Below, piece by piece: positions 1 to 9,239 of a stretch of DNA of 64,000 nt. Origin of the DNA: Sulfitobacter sp. S190 (GTDB lineage Bacteria; Pseudomonadota; Alphaproteobacteria; Rhodobacterales; Rhodobacteraceae); the NCBI RefSeq assembly GCF_025141935.1, contig NZ_CP081120.1:2418001-2482000 (forward strand). The letters are read 5' to 3'. Made by a program: the position numbers and the translations under genes. Every line of letters begins with the position of its first letter. Within the stretch, counting starts at the first letter, position 1. The notes under the pieces are model-generated. The model was not told the origin of the DNA and did not search any database. It saw only the letters and a program-made list of their open reading frames with translations.

Positions 1-1
1 G

Positions 2-1861
2 CATACCGATCACGAAGACATGCCCGATATCGTGCCCAGCCTTCCCGACGCCGAAGTCGAAGCGTTTTTCGCCGAGGCCGAGCCGGAAGCTTCCGCAGAT
101 GTATTCGAGGACGATGTTCCGCCTGCGCCCGTCACAGCCGATCAGACGGCGACCTCCATTGCGGAAAAGCTCAAGCGGATCCGTGCCGTGGTATCGAGCC
201 AGACGGACGAGACTGACGACGCAGACACGGCATATCTGGAAGACGAACACGCCCAAGATGCCGCCTCTGGCGAAGACGCGGAAGAGCACGCTGCTATCGA
301 TATTTCGGTCGACGTCGAGGCCGAGGACGACGCGCAGGTCGACGTCGAGGTAAATGTCGAGATGGCCGACGAGGACGCCGTTGAAGAAGCCGAAGCGGTT
401 TCGGCTGACGCGGCGGAAAACCCGGTCATCGCGGATACCCTGCGCGACATCGAAGATGCGCTGGACGCCGATGACGAGATGGAAACGGTGTCGGAATTCG
501 ACCCCGACGATGCAGACGAATACGACGATGTCGCCGCTTTGCTCAGCCGGCTTGACGCCGAAGTCGAAGCGGAGCCTGTGGATGCCGATGAGGTCGCGGA
601 GACAGAAGCTGTTTCCGAGAGCGATGAAGATAACACTCCCGAAGACGAAATGGCCTCCGAAGAGGTTGACGTGGCCGAGGACGGTTCCTCGGACGACAAC
701 ATTCTCGCCGCGTTGGCCTCGCACGATGACGACGCGGGCGATGCCGAGGACGACAACCTGTTTGACGCCGACGGCGAAACCGCCGCCGATAGCGAAGCAG
801 ATGACGACGACCGCCCGGCGCCGCGTGCACGTGTGATCAAGGTCAAACGCGCCGCCCTCGAAGCTGCGATCGAAAGCGGCCAGCTTGAGGAGTACGAAGA
901 CGATGACGCCGAGGCGCCCTCTTCCGTCCCGCTGGCTGACCGCTCCAGCCTGAGCGATGAAGCAGAAGCCGAACTCGCACGCGAATTGGCCGAACTCGAA
1001 GCAGAGTTGAATGACGACGATATCGTTGCGGCAGATGCAGAGGTGGCGGCCGAGGATGATGCCGTTGAGGCTGAAGACGCGGAGGGTGCCGAGACGACAG
1101 AGGACCTCCCGACAGCGGATGCTGCGTTCGACAGCACAGACGAGCCGATCGAGAATGTCGAGACGGCCACGGACGCGCCCGCCGAAACAGCCGACATGCA
1201 GGAAACACCGGACGACGATCTGACGCGCCTGATGGCAGAGGCCAAAAGCCAGATGGACGAGCCGGAAAGCGCGACGCGCCGCAACGCCTTCACGCATCTG
1301 CGTGCGGCCGTGGCTGCGAAAAAAGCGGATGAAGCGGTCAGTGGATCGGACGCCGACGACGAAGCGGACGAAGCCTATCGTGACGATCTGGCCAGTGTCG
1401 TGCGCCCGCGCCGTCCCGAAGCCCGCGGCACCCGTACCGAACGGCCCAGCGATATGCGCCCGGCGCCCCTCAAACTTGTGGCCGAGCAAAGGATCGATGT
1501 GGACACCGCCAATGCGGCCCCCGTCCGGCCCCGCCGCGTCGCGGCCGTGGTCGACACCCCGCCCGCGACAGCAGACGGCAGCTTTGCCGATTTTGCCGAA
1601 GAGCAGGGAGCACATGACCTGTCGGACATGCTCGAAGCGGCGGCATCCTACATGTCTTTCGTCGAAGGGCAGTCGCAATTCTCGCGGCCGCAGTTGATGA
1701 ACAAGGTCCGCCAGATCCACGAAGGCGAACTGACACGCGAAGATGGCTTGCGGTCTTTCGGACGCTTGCTGCGCGAAGGCAAGATCGAAAAAATCAAGGG
1801 GGGACGCTTCCAGGTGTCCGACCAGATCGGTTTCAAACCGGACGCACGCGCCGCCGGATGA
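2..1861 (+). CDS. Long acidic protein of unknown function, N-terminus cut by window edge
   Basis: The reading frame is open from base 2, so the gene probably starts outside the window; the first ATG at base 20 has no ribosome binding site. The visible product is at least 613 residues. Roughly the first 400 are extremely rich in Asp, Glu and Ala and look disordered. The middle is mixed and Arg-rich. The last 90 residues (from about 530) look folded, with a helical segment around SDMLEAAASYMSFVEG and a basic stretch near LLREGKIEKIKGGRFQVSDQ. The tail could bind nucleic acid or a partner while the acidic part acts as a spacer; that is inference. I do not recognise a characterised family. A clear terminator follows the stop codon. 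Confidence 0.75.
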   Translation, partial: HTDHEDMPDIVPSLPDAEVEAFFAEAEPEASADVFEDDVPPAPVTADQTATSIAEKLKRIRAVVSSQTDETDDADTAYLEDEHAQDAASGEDAEEHAAIDISVDVEAEDDAQVDVEVNVEMADEDAVEEAEAVSADAAENPVIADTLRDIEDALDADDEMETVSEFDPDDADEYDDVAALLSRLDAEVEAEPVDADEVAETEAVSESDEDNTPEDEMASEEVDVAEDGSSDDNILAALASHDDDAGDAEDDNLFDADGETAADSEADDDDRPAPRARVIKVKRAALEAAIESGQLEEYEDDDAEAPSSVPLADRSSLSDEAEAELARELAELEAELNDDDIVAADAEVAAEDDAVEAEDAEGAETTEDLPTADAAFDSTDEPIENVETATDAPAETADMQETPDDDLTRLMAEAKSQMDEPESATRRNAFTHLRAAVAAKKADEAVSGSDADDEADEAYRDDLASVVRPRRPEARGTRTERPSDMRPAPLKLVAEQRIDVDTANAAPVRPRRVAAVVDTPPATADGSFADFAEEQGAHDLSDMLEAAASYMSFVEGQSQFSRPQLMNKVRQIHEGELTREDGLRSFGRLLREGKIEKIKGGRFQVSDQIGFKPDARAAG

Positions 1862-1876
1862 TCCCACTTACTTACC

Positions 1877-1904
1877 AAAAGGCGGGCCTGACGGTCCGCC
1901 TTTT
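1877..1904 (+). terminator. Rho-independent terminator after the acidic-protein gene
   Basis: The arms AAAAGGCGGGCC and GGTCCGCCTTTT form a 12-bp stem with one G-T pair and a TGAC loop, ending in a T run. It lies 16 bases past the stop codon. The A/T ends make it usable from both strands, so it may also end the convergent DUF2842 gene. Confidence 0.85.
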
Positions 1905-1917
1905 GCATGTCTTACTG

Positions 1918-2151
1918 TCAGTCGTTCTCCGAGGGCGGCGCATCGGGGTCCGCCTGCCCGACGCCCTTGAACACGGCCTTCATCGGAAAGGCCCAAAGCA
2001 CCCCAAAACCCACATAGATCAGCAGCTCGACCAGAAACGATGGCCTGTCAAAAAGGGACAGCGTAAAGATGACGGCAATGATATAGGCCGGAATACCGAT
2101 TAGCAGAACAACCAGCGACCAACGCCGCCGTGCCTTGTAGCTCATCGCCAT
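1918..2151 (-). CDS. DUF2842 family small membrane protein
   Basis: 77-residue protein with two hydrophobic segments (about residues 12-32 and 40-56) and a short charged, Pro-rich C-terminus. Length and pattern match DUF2842 inner-membrane proteins of Rhodobacterales, whose function is unknown. The start at 2151 is preceded by AGAGGAG with 7-base spacing; an in-frame ATG six bases later is the alternative. It lies 68 bases downstream of purA on the same strand, so the two could share a transcript. Confidence 0.8.
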   Translation of the reverse strand: MAMSYKARRRWSLVVLLIGIPAYIIAVIFTLSLFDRPSFLVELLIYVGFGVLWAFPMKAVFKGVGQADPDAPPSEND

Positions 2152-2219
2152 GATCGGTCTCCTCTCTTTGCTCTCGGGTCTGAAAATGGGGCCGCGCGGA
2201 CCCCATTCAACTGCGACAC

Positions 2220-3515
2220 TCAGTCCGCGAAAGGATCGGTCACAAGGATCGTATCCTCGCGCTCGGGCGATGTGGACAAAAGCGCAACCGGACACTCGAT
2301 CAGTTCTTCCACACGGCGCACATATTTGATCGCCTCCGCAGGCAGATCCGCCCAGGAGCGTGCGCCCTCGGTCGACTGGGACCAGCCGGGCATCTCTTCG
2401 TAGATCGGCGTGCACCGCGCCTGCGCATCCGCGGCGGTCGGCAGATAATCCATCCGCGTACCGTCAAGCTCGTACCCCACACAGATTTTCAGCGTCTCGA
2501 ATCCGTCGAGCACATCCAGCTTGGTCAGCGAAATGCCGGTCACACCCGAGGTCACGCAGGTCTGGCGCACCAAGGCGGCGTCGAACCATCCACAGCGGCG
2601 CTTGCGTCCCGTGGTGGTGCCAAACTCGTGCCCCCGCTCGCCCAGCCGCTGGCCGTCCTCGTCTTCCAGCTCGGTCGGGAATGGTCCCTCACCCACGCGG
2701 GTGGTGTAGGCTTTGACGATCCCCAGCACATAATCGATGGAGCCCGGCCCGATGCCCACGCCCGTCGCCGCCTGCCCCGCGATCACGTTTGACGATGTGA
2801 CAAAGGGGTAAGTGCCGAAATCAATGTCGAGCAATGCCCCTTGCGCGCCTTCAAACAGGATACGTTTTCCGGCTTTGCGCTTTTCGTTCAGCACCTTCCA
2901 GACGGGTGCGGCAAAAGGCAGGATCTGTCCCGCGATCTGGCGCAATGCGTCGATCAATCCATCGCGGTCGACAGGATCAATTCCCAGACCACGCCGCAGC
3001 GGGTCATGGTGCTGCAAGGCGCGGTCCACCCGTGCGATCAACGTGGCCTCATCTGCCAGATCGGCCACCCGCACGGAGCGGCGCCCGACCTTGTCCTCAT
3101 AGGCCGGGCCGATGCCGCGGCCCGTGGTGCCGATCTTGGTGCCCTTGCTCGCAGCTTCTTCGCGGGCGCGGTCCAACTCTCCGTGGATTGGCAGGATCAA
3201 GGGAGTGTTTTCCGCAATCATCAGCGTCTCTGGTGTGATGTCGACACTCTGCGCGCGGATTGTGTCGATCTCCTTGAACAGATGCCAGGGATCGAGCACC
3301 ACCCCGTTGCCGATAACCGAAAGCTTGCCGCCGCGCACGACGCCGGAGGGCAAGGCATGCAGCTTGAATACTTCGCCGTCGATGACCAGTGTGTGGCCTG
3401 CGTTATGGCCTCCCTGGAACCGGGCGATGATGTCGGCGCGTTCCGACAACCAGTCGACGATCTTGCCTTTTCCCTCGTCACCCCATTGGGCGCCTACGAC
3501 AACAACATTGGCCAT
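2220..3515 (-). CDS. purA: Adenylosuccinate synthetase
   Basis: Cytosolic enzyme that joins IMP and aspartate using GTP to give adenylosuccinate, the first committed step from IMP to AMP. The 431-residue product has the usual length. The GTP loop GDEGKGK lies at residues 12-18, followed by the HNAGHTLV segment typical of PurA; the [14 protein letters not shown] and [13 protein letters not shown] motifs are also present. The start [15 protein letters not shown] at 3515 is chosen because homologues begin there and AGAGGAAG lies just upstream; the frame stays open further upstream but that part has no PurA similarity. Confidence 0.97.
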   Translation of the reverse strand: MANVVVVGAQWGDEGKGKIVDWLSERADIIARFQGGHNAGHTLVIDGEVFKLHALPSGVVRGGKLSVIGNGVVLDPWHLFKEIDTIRAQSVDITPETLMIAENTPLILPIHGELDRAREEAASKGTKIGTTGRGIGPAYEDKVGRRSVRVADLADEATLIARVDRALQHHDPLRRGLGIDPVDRDGLIDALRQIAGQILPFAAPVWKVLNEKRKAGKRILFEGAQGALLDIDFGTYPFVTSSNVIAGQAATGVGIGPGSIDYVLGIVKAYTTRVGEGPFPTELEDEDGQRLGERGHEFGTTTGRKRRCGWFDAALVRQTCVTSGVTGISLTKLDVLDGFETLKICVGYELDGTRMDYLPTAADAQARCTPIYEEMPGWSQSTEGARSWADLPAEAIKYVRRVEELIECPVALLSTSPEREDTILVTDPFAD

Positions 3516-3660
3516 GTTCTTCCTCTTCTGATCGGGGCGGCGGGCAGCCCGCACTGCAAACCCGCGCCCGTATAGCGGCCCCTGCGCGTCGGGGGAACCG
3601 CAAACTGCAGCTTGTGCATAGACTTTTGCAAGCGACGCGCGGATATTGCCGGACATCACG

Positions 3661-4074
3661 ATGAAGAGGCAGCAGCAGATGGGTTTCGTGCTCAGGTGGA
3701 TGTGCGCATTTGCGCTTTTGGCGCTCACGTTCAATCCGACAGAATACAATTACGTTCAGTGGGTGCGCACATACGGCAGCCAGAACCTCTCCGTCGCGGC
3801 ACTGGCCGGATTGATCCTGCTGATCGGCTATATCATCTATCTCAGGGCGACTTTGCGCAGCATCGGCGGATTTGGCATGGTGCTCGTGCTCGCCGTTGTC
3901 GGTGCGTCCCTTTGGGTGCTTTACGATCTGGGCGTGTTGCGGCTTGATAATCCGAGCTTCAACGTCTGGCTGGGTCTGGTTGCGCTGAGCTTCGTGCTGG
4001 GCATCGGGCTAAGCTGGTCGATCGTGCGGCGTGCCGTCTCCGGACAGGCCGATGTGGATGATGTTGATGCGTGA
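3661..4074 (+). CDS. DUF6524-like inner-membrane protein
   Basis: About 137 residues with four hydrophobic helices (near residues 8-24, 42-60, 70-88 and 105-125) and an acidic tail ending DVDDVDA. The segment [11 protein letters not shown] after the first helix is, from memory, characteristic of a small uncharacterised family (DUF6524) in Rhodobacteraceae. Function is unknown. The start is uncertain: ATG at 3661 or ATG at 3679 (MGFVLRW), the latter with AGAGG ten bases upstream. The gene is divergent from purA. Confidence 0.7.
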   Translation: MKRQQQMGFVLRWMCAFALLALTFNPTEYNYVQWVRTYGSQNLSVAALAGLILLIGYIIYLRATLRSIGGFGMVLVLAVVGASLWVLYDLGVLRLDNPSFNVWLGLVALSFVLGIGLSWSIVRRAVSGQADVDDVDA

Positions 4075-4106
4075 CGCCGGGACGGTGGGCGGGGCGATCT
4101 GAGCCG

Positions 4107-4436
4107 TCAGGGGTCAGGAGCGCCGGACAGTGTCACCGGCTCACCATGCGGCGTCGAGAGATAAGCCTGTTCCCACGCATCGCGCGCCTTTGATACCGCA
4201 CCGGGGTCCGCCATCCGCTTTTCCGCCAGGTAGCTTTCGAGCGTTTCCAGCCAGGCCGCGAAATAATCGTCTCCGCCGTTCAGCTCGCGGCTCACCCCGT
4301 GCCGCCGCAGCGTTGCACCAAACCGCGCAGCCCAGTCGGGCCAGGAAAAATGCCCCGCCTCGTTGAGATGGACGGTCAGCGCAAAGACCTGCGCGTGCCA
4401 CGGCGCTTCGAAGGCGGGGGACGGGGCGCTATTCAT
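4107..4436 (-). CDS. Nitrile hydratase accessory protein (activator)
   Basis: 109-residue soluble protein containing FEAPWHAQVFALTVHLNEAGHFSWPDWAARF-type sequence, which is typical of the small nitrile hydratase accessory family. These proteins resemble the beta-subunit N-terminus and help load the metal and oxidise the active-site cysteines of the alpha subunit. It is the last gene of the nthA-nthB operon, and its ATG overlaps the nthB stop codon as ATGA, so translation is coupled. The start at 4436 is set by that overlap. Confidence 0.88.
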   Translation of the reverse strand: MNSAPSPAFEAPWHAQVFALTVHLNEAGHFSWPDWAARFGATLRRHGVSRELNGGDDYFAAWLETLESYLAEKRMADPGAVSKARDAWEQAYLSTPHGEPVTLSGAPDP

Positions 4437-5107
4437 GCCGGCACCAGATAGCTTTGCCACAAATCCAGGACCACTTCGTCACGCGGATGTTCAGGATGCT
4501 GCCACAGTTCGGACGCCGCAAACACCACCGCGTACAGGGGCTCCGGTGCCTCGCCCAGACCGTGCGCATTGCTGTCGGGCAAAACGTGCGTGCCATGGTA
4601 GCGCAGTACCCTGCCGCGTGCGCCCGCCGCGTAGCCCGGCAAGCGGGTATGGCCGCCCGCAACAAAGAGGTTTTCGGCAATCCTGCGCGTCACGACCGCA
4701 TCACCAACGGCGAAAACCGGCGCAATGTCACTGTCACGGTCCGCCGGTCCTCCCTTGGCCAGCACGCCCGCCACCTGATCCGCCGACAACCTGCGCACCG
4801 CCAGATCGCTGAGCGTACCTCTGTCCACGCCCGCCAGTTCGTCACGGCTCAGGACACCCGTCTGCACCAGAAGCGCGGCCAGCCCGCCCATCCATTTTTC
4901 GTAATAGCTGAAGGCCGTATAATCGCGCGGCGCAAGACACTCACGCGCGTGTCGCGACACGTCGATGTTCCATTTACCCAGACTGCCGGCAGCAAGGGTC
5001 AGCGCGAGGGCACGGGCGTGCCAATCCTCGTGAAACCGTTCGTCCTCGGGTTCGGGCACGACCGCGCCGTCGCCAAAACGCCCGCCCATATCATGTACAC
5101 GGCTCAT
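4433..5107 (-). CDS. nthB: Nitrile hydratase subunit beta
   Basis: 224-residue beta subunit of the heterodimeric enzyme that hydrates nitriles to amides. The N-terminus has the conserved MSRVHDMGGRFG, followed by the helical WHARALALTLA and FSYYEKWMGGL segments; the C-terminal half has the barrel sequence YAAGARGRVLRYHG. Length fits the family. The start at 5107 is set by its ATGA overlap with the nthA stop. Together with the upstream alpha subunit and the downstream activator it forms a complete operon. Confidence 0.92.
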   Translation of the reverse strand: MSRVHDMGGRFGDGAVVPEPEDERFHEDWHARALALTLAAGSLGKWNIDVSRHARECLAPRDYTAFSYYEKWMGGLAALLVQTGVLSRDELAGVDRGTLSDLAVRRLSADQVAGVLAKGGPADRDSDIAPVFAVGDAVVTRRIAENLFVAGGHTRLPGYAAGARGRVLRYHGTHVLPDSNAHGLGEAPEPLYAVVFAASELWQHPEHPRDEVVLDLWQSYLVPA

Positions 5108-5724
5108 GGGGCTGCTCCGGCGACCGCGGTGCCGATCATACTGTCGCGGCTGACCAGATCCATCAGCGCCTCTTCGCTCCATCCATCGGTGTTTTCGGGG
5201 CGCATGGGCAGCACCAGATACCGGACTTCGGCGGTCGAATCCCAGACCCGCACCGCCGTATCATCGCCCAGACGCACACCGAAATCGGCAAGCACACGGC
5301 GCGGCTCACGCACGACCCGCGCGCGGTAGGCATCGGATTTGTACCACCCCGGCGGAATGCCGAGCAACGGCCACGGATAGCAGCTGCACAGGGTGCACAC
5401 GACAATGTTGTGGGTATCGGCCGTGTTTTCGACAACCACAAGATGTTCTCCCTGCCGCCCGAAATACCCCATGTCGGCAACGGCCGTGGTTGCGTCATCG
5501 CGCAGCGCCTGCAAGAAGTCCGGCTCGCGCCACGCGCGGGCGACGACATGCGCGCCATTGCGCGGTCCGATCCTGTTTTCGTACGTATCGATGATCGCAT
5601 CCAGCGCCGCAGGGTCGATCAGCCCCTTGTCTGTCAGAATGGTCTCGAGCGCCTTGACCCGGAGGGCGGGATCGGGGGGCAGAAGGGCGTGCGGGTGATC
5701 GTGGTCATGGCTGTCATGGGGCAT
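5104..5724 (-). CDS. nthA: Nitrile hydratase subunit alpha, cobalt type
   Basis: 206-residue catalytic alpha subunit. The metal-binding claw is visible as C110-T-L-C113-S114-C115 in the segment VCTLCSCYPWPLLG. Threonine after the first cysteine marks the non-corrin Co(III) class; iron enzymes usually have serine there. Two of the cysteines are normally oxidised to sulfenate and sulfinate. A His-rich N-terminus (HDSHDHDHPH) could bind metal. The start at 5724 gives the MPHDSHD N-terminus; longer frames run into the promoter region shared with secG. First gene of a coupled three-gene operon. With an amidase, which is not in this window, the cell could use nitriles as a nitrogen source. Confidence 0.95.
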   Translation of the reverse strand: MPHDSHDHDHPHALLPPDPALRVKALETILTDKGLIDPAALDAIIDTYENRIGPRNGAHVVARAWREPDFLQALRDDATTAVADMGYFGRQGEHLVVVENTADTHNIVVCTLCSCYPWPLLGIPPGWYKSDAYRARVVREPRRVLADFGVRLGDDTAVRVWDSTAEVRYLVLPMRPENTDGWSEEALMDLVSRDSMIGTAVAGAAP

Positions 5725-5865
5725 GGCGCCAGATTGGCGCGCCGCCGCCGCGTTGTCCATTGCCGATCTGACACAAAACACCTTGCTTGCGTCTTGCCCA
5801 TACCGGCAAACTTGCCTAGATACGGCCAAAGCCAAATCGCCCCAGCTGAGAAAGCCGCGCCCGTA

Positions 5866-6225
5866 ATGGAAAATGTTGTCCTCATCGTCCACCTTCTTCT
5901 TGCCCTTGGCCTGATCGGCGTGGTGCTGCTGCAACGCTCCGAAGGGGGTGGGCTGGGTATCGGTGGTGGCGGCGGCGGCACATCGGGGCGCCCCCCTGCG
6001 ACTCCAATGTCGAAAGTGACATGGATCCTTGCCGGTGCGTTCATCTGCACCTCGATGGCTTTGACCATTCTTGCCGCGCAAAAATCGGCGGGCACATCGG
6101 TGATCGACCGGCTGAGCACGACACCCCCTGCATTGAACGATACGGCGCCAACAGTGCCCGACACGGACAATCTGCTGCCCCCCGCGCAGGGCGACAACGC
6201 CCCGTTGGTACCGACCGTCGACTAA
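5866..6225 (+). CDS. secG: Preprotein translocase subunit SecG
   Basis: 119-residue small subunit of the SecYEG channel. Two transmembrane helices (residues 3-21 and about 51-69) flank a loop with LLQRSEGGGLG and a Gly run, the hallmark of SecG. The C-terminal tail is Pro/Asp-rich, as in other alphaproteobacteria. Divergent from nthA and followed by pyrG on the same strand after about 190 bases. Confidence 0.93.
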   Translation: MENVVLIVHLLLALGLIGVVLLQRSEGGGLGIGGGGGGTSGRPPATPMSKVTWILAGAFICTSMALTILAAQKSAGTSVIDRLSTTPPALNDTAPTVPDTDNLLPPAQGDNAPLVPTVD

Positions 6226-6416
6226 GGCCACAATTACAACAGCTTGAGGCATGGGCCAATATCGCAACATCATGTTGCGTGACCGCCCTTGCCTTGGCTT
6301 TCCGAATCCTGTTAAGCTTAAGTCCCGTGATGGTGCGGTTTTCGCACGTCTCAAGGCGGCATTTTCAGGCCCCCACATCTTGAGCAGACGCATACGCGCA
6401 CGGGAGTTTACTTCGC

Positions 6417-8063
6417 ATGGCACGCTATATTTTCATCACCGGCGGTGTTGTTTCTTCGCTTGGCAAGGGCCTTGCTTCGGCTGCGCTGGGTGCCCTGCTG
6501 CAGGCGCGTGGGTTCAGCGTGCGTTTGCGCAAACTCGACCCCTACCTCAACGTCGATCCCGGCACGATGTCCCCGTTCGAGCATGGCGAGGTTTTCGTCA
6601 CCGATGACGGGGCAGAGACCGATCTGGATCTGGGCCATTACGAGCGCTTTACCGGTGTGCCCGCCCGCAAGACCGACAGCGTGTCGTCGGGGCGCATCTA
6701 TTCGAACGTGCTCGAAAAAGAGCGGCGCGGCGACTATCTGGGCAAGACCATTCAGGTCGTTCCGCACGTCACGAACGAGATCAAGGATTTCCTCGCGGTC
6801 GGCGACGACGAGGTCGATTTCATGCTCTGCGAAATCGGGGGCACGGTGGGCGACATCGAAGGTCTGCCTTTCTTCGAGGCCATCCGCCAATTCAGCCATG
6901 ACAAGCCGCGCGGGCAGTGCATTTTCATGCACCTGACGCTCCTGCCCTATCTCGCCGCGAGTGGCGAGCTGAAGACAAAGCCGACACAGCACTCCGTGAA
7001 GGAATTGCAATCCATCGGCATCGCACCCGACATTCTTGTGTGCCGCTCCGAACACCCGATCCCCGAAAAGGAGCGCGAGAAAATCGCCCTTTTCTGTAAC
7101 GTGCGCAAAGAAGCGGTTGTGGCGGCCTATGACCTGAAATCAATCTACGAAGCGCCGTTGGCCTATCACGCGCAGGGTCTGGATCAGGCCGTTCTGGATG
7201 CTTTCGATATCTCGCCCGCGCCCAAGCCCGACTTGCGCGTCTGGAACGATGTGGCCGACCGTATCCACAATCCCGAAGGGGATGTGCGCGTGGCCATCGT
7301 CGGCAAATACACCCAGCTTGAGGATGCGTATAAATCCATCAAGGAGGCATTGACGCACGGGGGCATGGCCAATCGCGTCAAAGTGCATGTGGAATGGGTC
7401 GATGCGGAAGTATTCGACCGCGCCGAGGATGTCGCGCCGCACCTCGAGGGCTATCACGCGATCCTCGTGCCCGGCGGTTTTGGCGAGCGCGGCACGGAGG
7501 GCAAGATCAAGGCGGCCCAATACGCCCGCGAGCACAAGGTCCCCTACCTCGGCATCTGTCTGGGCATGCAGATGGCCGTGATCGAAGCGGCGCGCAACGT
7601 TGCCGGGCTCAGCGCGGCAGGATCGGAGGAATTCGATCACGAAGCAGGCAAAAAGCGTTTCGAACCCGTTGTTTACCATCTCAAGGAATGGGTTCAGGGC
7701 AACCACAAAGTGGAACGCAAGGTGGGCGACGACAAGGGCGGCACCATGCGGCTGGGCGCCTATGACGCGACGTTGCGCGAAGGCACCAAGGTGGCCGAAG
7801 TCTATGGCACCACCAGCATCGACGAACGCCACCGCCACCGCTACGAAGTGGACATCGCCTACCGCGAACAGCTTGAAAAAGCGGGCCTGTGCTTTTCCGG
7901 CATGTCACCCGATGGAAAGCTGCCCGAGATTGTCGAGTGGCCGGATCATCCGTGGTTTATCGGCGTGCAATTCCATCCCGAGCTGAAGTCCAAACCATTC
8001 GACCCGCACCCGCTGTTCAAGGATTTCGTGCGCGCGGCCAAAGAAAACTCGCGGCTGGTCTGA
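6417..8063 (+). CDS. pyrG: CTP synthase (glutamine hydrolysing)
   Basis: 548-residue cytosolic enzyme converting UTP to CTP with ATP and glutamine. The N-terminal synthetase domain begins [19 protein letters not shown], the canonical PyrG start, and contains IGGTVGDIE. The C-terminal class I glutamine amidotransferase domain has [10 protein letters not shown], the nucleophile in YLGICLGMQ (near residue 380) and the His/Glu pair in GVQFHPE. Full length with no irregularity. A hairpin lies just after the stop. Confidence 0.98.
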   Translation: MARYIFITGGVVSSLGKGLASAALGALLQARGFSVRLRKLDPYLNVDPGTMSPFEHGEVFVTDDGAETDLDLGHYERFTGVPARKTDSVSSGRIYSNVLEKERRGDYLGKTIQVVPHVTNEIKDFLAVGDDEVDFMLCEIGGTVGDIEGLPFFEAIRQFSHDKPRGQCIFMHLTLLPYLAASGELKTKPTQHSVKELQSIGIAPDILVCRSEHPIPEKEREKIALFCNVRKEAVVAAYDLKSIYEAPLAYHAQGLDQAVLDAFDISPAPKPDLRVWNDVADRIHNPEGDVRVAIVGKYTQLEDAYKSIKEALTHGGMANRVKVHVEWVDAEVFDRAEDVAPHLEGYHAILVPGGFGERGTEGKIKAAQYAREHKVPYLGICLGMQMAVIEAARNVAGLSAAGSEEFDHEAGKKRFEPVVYHLKEWVQGNHKVERKVGDDKGGTMRLGAYDATLREGTKVAEVYGTTSIDERHRHRYEVDIAYREQLEKAGLCFSGMSPDGKLPEIVEWPDHPWFIGVQFHPELKSKPFDPHPLFKDFVRAAKENSRLV

Positions 8064-8069
8064 GGGGCC

Positions 8070-8095
8070 GGCGCAGTGCCTTTTCGCATTGCGCC
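8070..8095 (+). terminator. Hairpin after pyrG
   Basis: GGCGCAGTGC and GCATTGCGCC form a ten-base stem with one G-T pair around a short T-rich loop. There is no following T tract, so it may be a weak terminator or a 3'-end stabiliser. Confidence 0.45.
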
Positions 8096-8122
8096 CAAAG
8101 CTGCATCGGCTAATGCTTGGCC

Positions 8123-8902
8123 ATGCTCAGCTATCAACATATCTATCACGCCGGCAATCTGGCCGACGTGCACAAACACGCGCTGCTGTCGTGGATGCTG
8201 GCGTATCTGGCGCGCAAGCCCAAGCCCTTCACCTATATCGAAACCCATAGCGGTCGTGCGCTTTATGATCTTGGCTCTGACCCCGCGCGCAAGACGGGCG
8301 AAGCGCAGGCCGGGATCGAACGCGTGGCCGGTCGGTTCGACCCCGATCACCCCTATGCGCGCGTACTGGCGGCGACCCGCGACACGCACGGGGCCCACGC
8401 CTACCCCGGATCGCCGATGATCGCCGCACATCTGATGCGCGAAACCGATCACATCCATCTTGCCGAACTCCACCCGGGTGAACACGCAGCCCTCGATCTG
8501 GCGATGTCCCCTTTTGGCGCAAAGACCCATCTGCGCGACGGCTTCGAAACCGCATTTGCGCTTTGTCCCCCGACACCGCGGCGGGGTCTTCTGCTCATCG
8601 ACCCCAGCTTCGAGATCAAGTCCGACTATGCCGATCTGCCACGCCACATCGCCAAGTTGCACCGCGCGTGGAATGTTGGCATCATCGCGCTGTGGTATCC
8701 CATACTGACCAATGCCGCGCACAAGGACATGGCCGCGGCCCTGACGAGATCACACCCCGATGCACTGCATCACCAGGTTCGGTTCGCGCCCGCGCGTCCG
8801 GGTCACGGAATGATCGGATCGGGTATGTTCGTTCTCAACCCGCCCTACGGTGCAGACGAAGAAGCCGACCGGATCGGCCGTCTGTTCGCGCGGCTGTCGT
8901 AA
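8123..8902 (+). CDS. rlmJ: 23S rRNA (adenine(2030)-N6)-methyltransferase
   Basis: 259-residue SAM-dependent enzyme that methylates A2030 of 23S rRNA. The N-terminus MLSYQHIYHAGNLADVHKH is diagnostic for RlmJ. The catalytic motif reads LLIDPSFE in place of the DPPY of the E. coli enzyme. The C-terminal GSGMFVLNPP segment is also typical. The start at 8123 is used because the family begins at this MLSYQH; an upstream in-frame TTG is less likely. Confidence 0.93.
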   Translation: MLSYQHIYHAGNLADVHKHALLSWMLAYLARKPKPFTYIETHSGRALYDLGSDPARKTGEAQAGIERVAGRFDPDHPYARVLAATRDTHGAHAYPGSPMIAAHLMRETDHIHLAELHPGEHAALDLAMSPFGAKTHLRDGFETAFALCPPTPRRGLLLIDPSFEIKSDYADLPRHIAKLHRAWNVGIIALWYPILTNAAHKDMAAALTRSHPDALHHQVRFAPARPGHGMIGSGMFVLNPPYGADEEADRIGRLFARLS

Positions 8903-8926
8903 TGAATCGTTGAAAGGAAATGCGTT

Positions 8927-9220
8927 ATGCCCAAAGGCTACTGGATCGGGAATATGGACGTGCGCGACGCGGAAACCTATGACAAATACCGCGCGGCAAA
9001 CGCCAAGCCCTTTGCCGAATTCGGCGCTCGTTTTCTGGCCCGCGGCGGCACCCAGCAGGTGCGCGAAGGCGCCGCGCACGGCCGCACGGTCGTGATCGAA
9101 TTTCCCAGCTACGCCGAGGCGGTGGCCTGCTACGAAAGCCCCGCCTATCAGGCCGCCAAGGATATCCGCATGTCTGTCGCGGACGGATCGCTCATTATTA
9201 TGGAAGGCTACGACGGCTGA
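8927..9220 (+). CDS. DUF1330 family protein
   Basis: 97-residue single-domain protein of the DUF1330 dimeric alpha/beta-barrel fold. Recognisable parts are the start MPKGYWIGNMDVRDAETY, the central RFLARGG and the C-terminal YKAAK-like YQAAKDIRMSVADG stretch. Function in this family is not established. AAAGGAA lies shortly upstream of the ATG. It follows rlmJ after 24 bases. Confidence 0.88.
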   Translation: MPKGYWIGNMDVRDAETYDKYRAANAKPFAEFGARFLARGGTQQVREGAAHGRTVVIEFPSYAEAVACYESPAYQAAKDIRMSVADGSLIIMEGYDG

Positions 9221-9239
9221 AATATGCTAGGCTGTCACC

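Noticed and set aside
142..1293. 383-residue Ser-rich frame on the minus strand
   Set aside because: It lies antisense to the acidic protein gene and is produced by its Asp/Glu/Ala codons; no ribosome site or family match.
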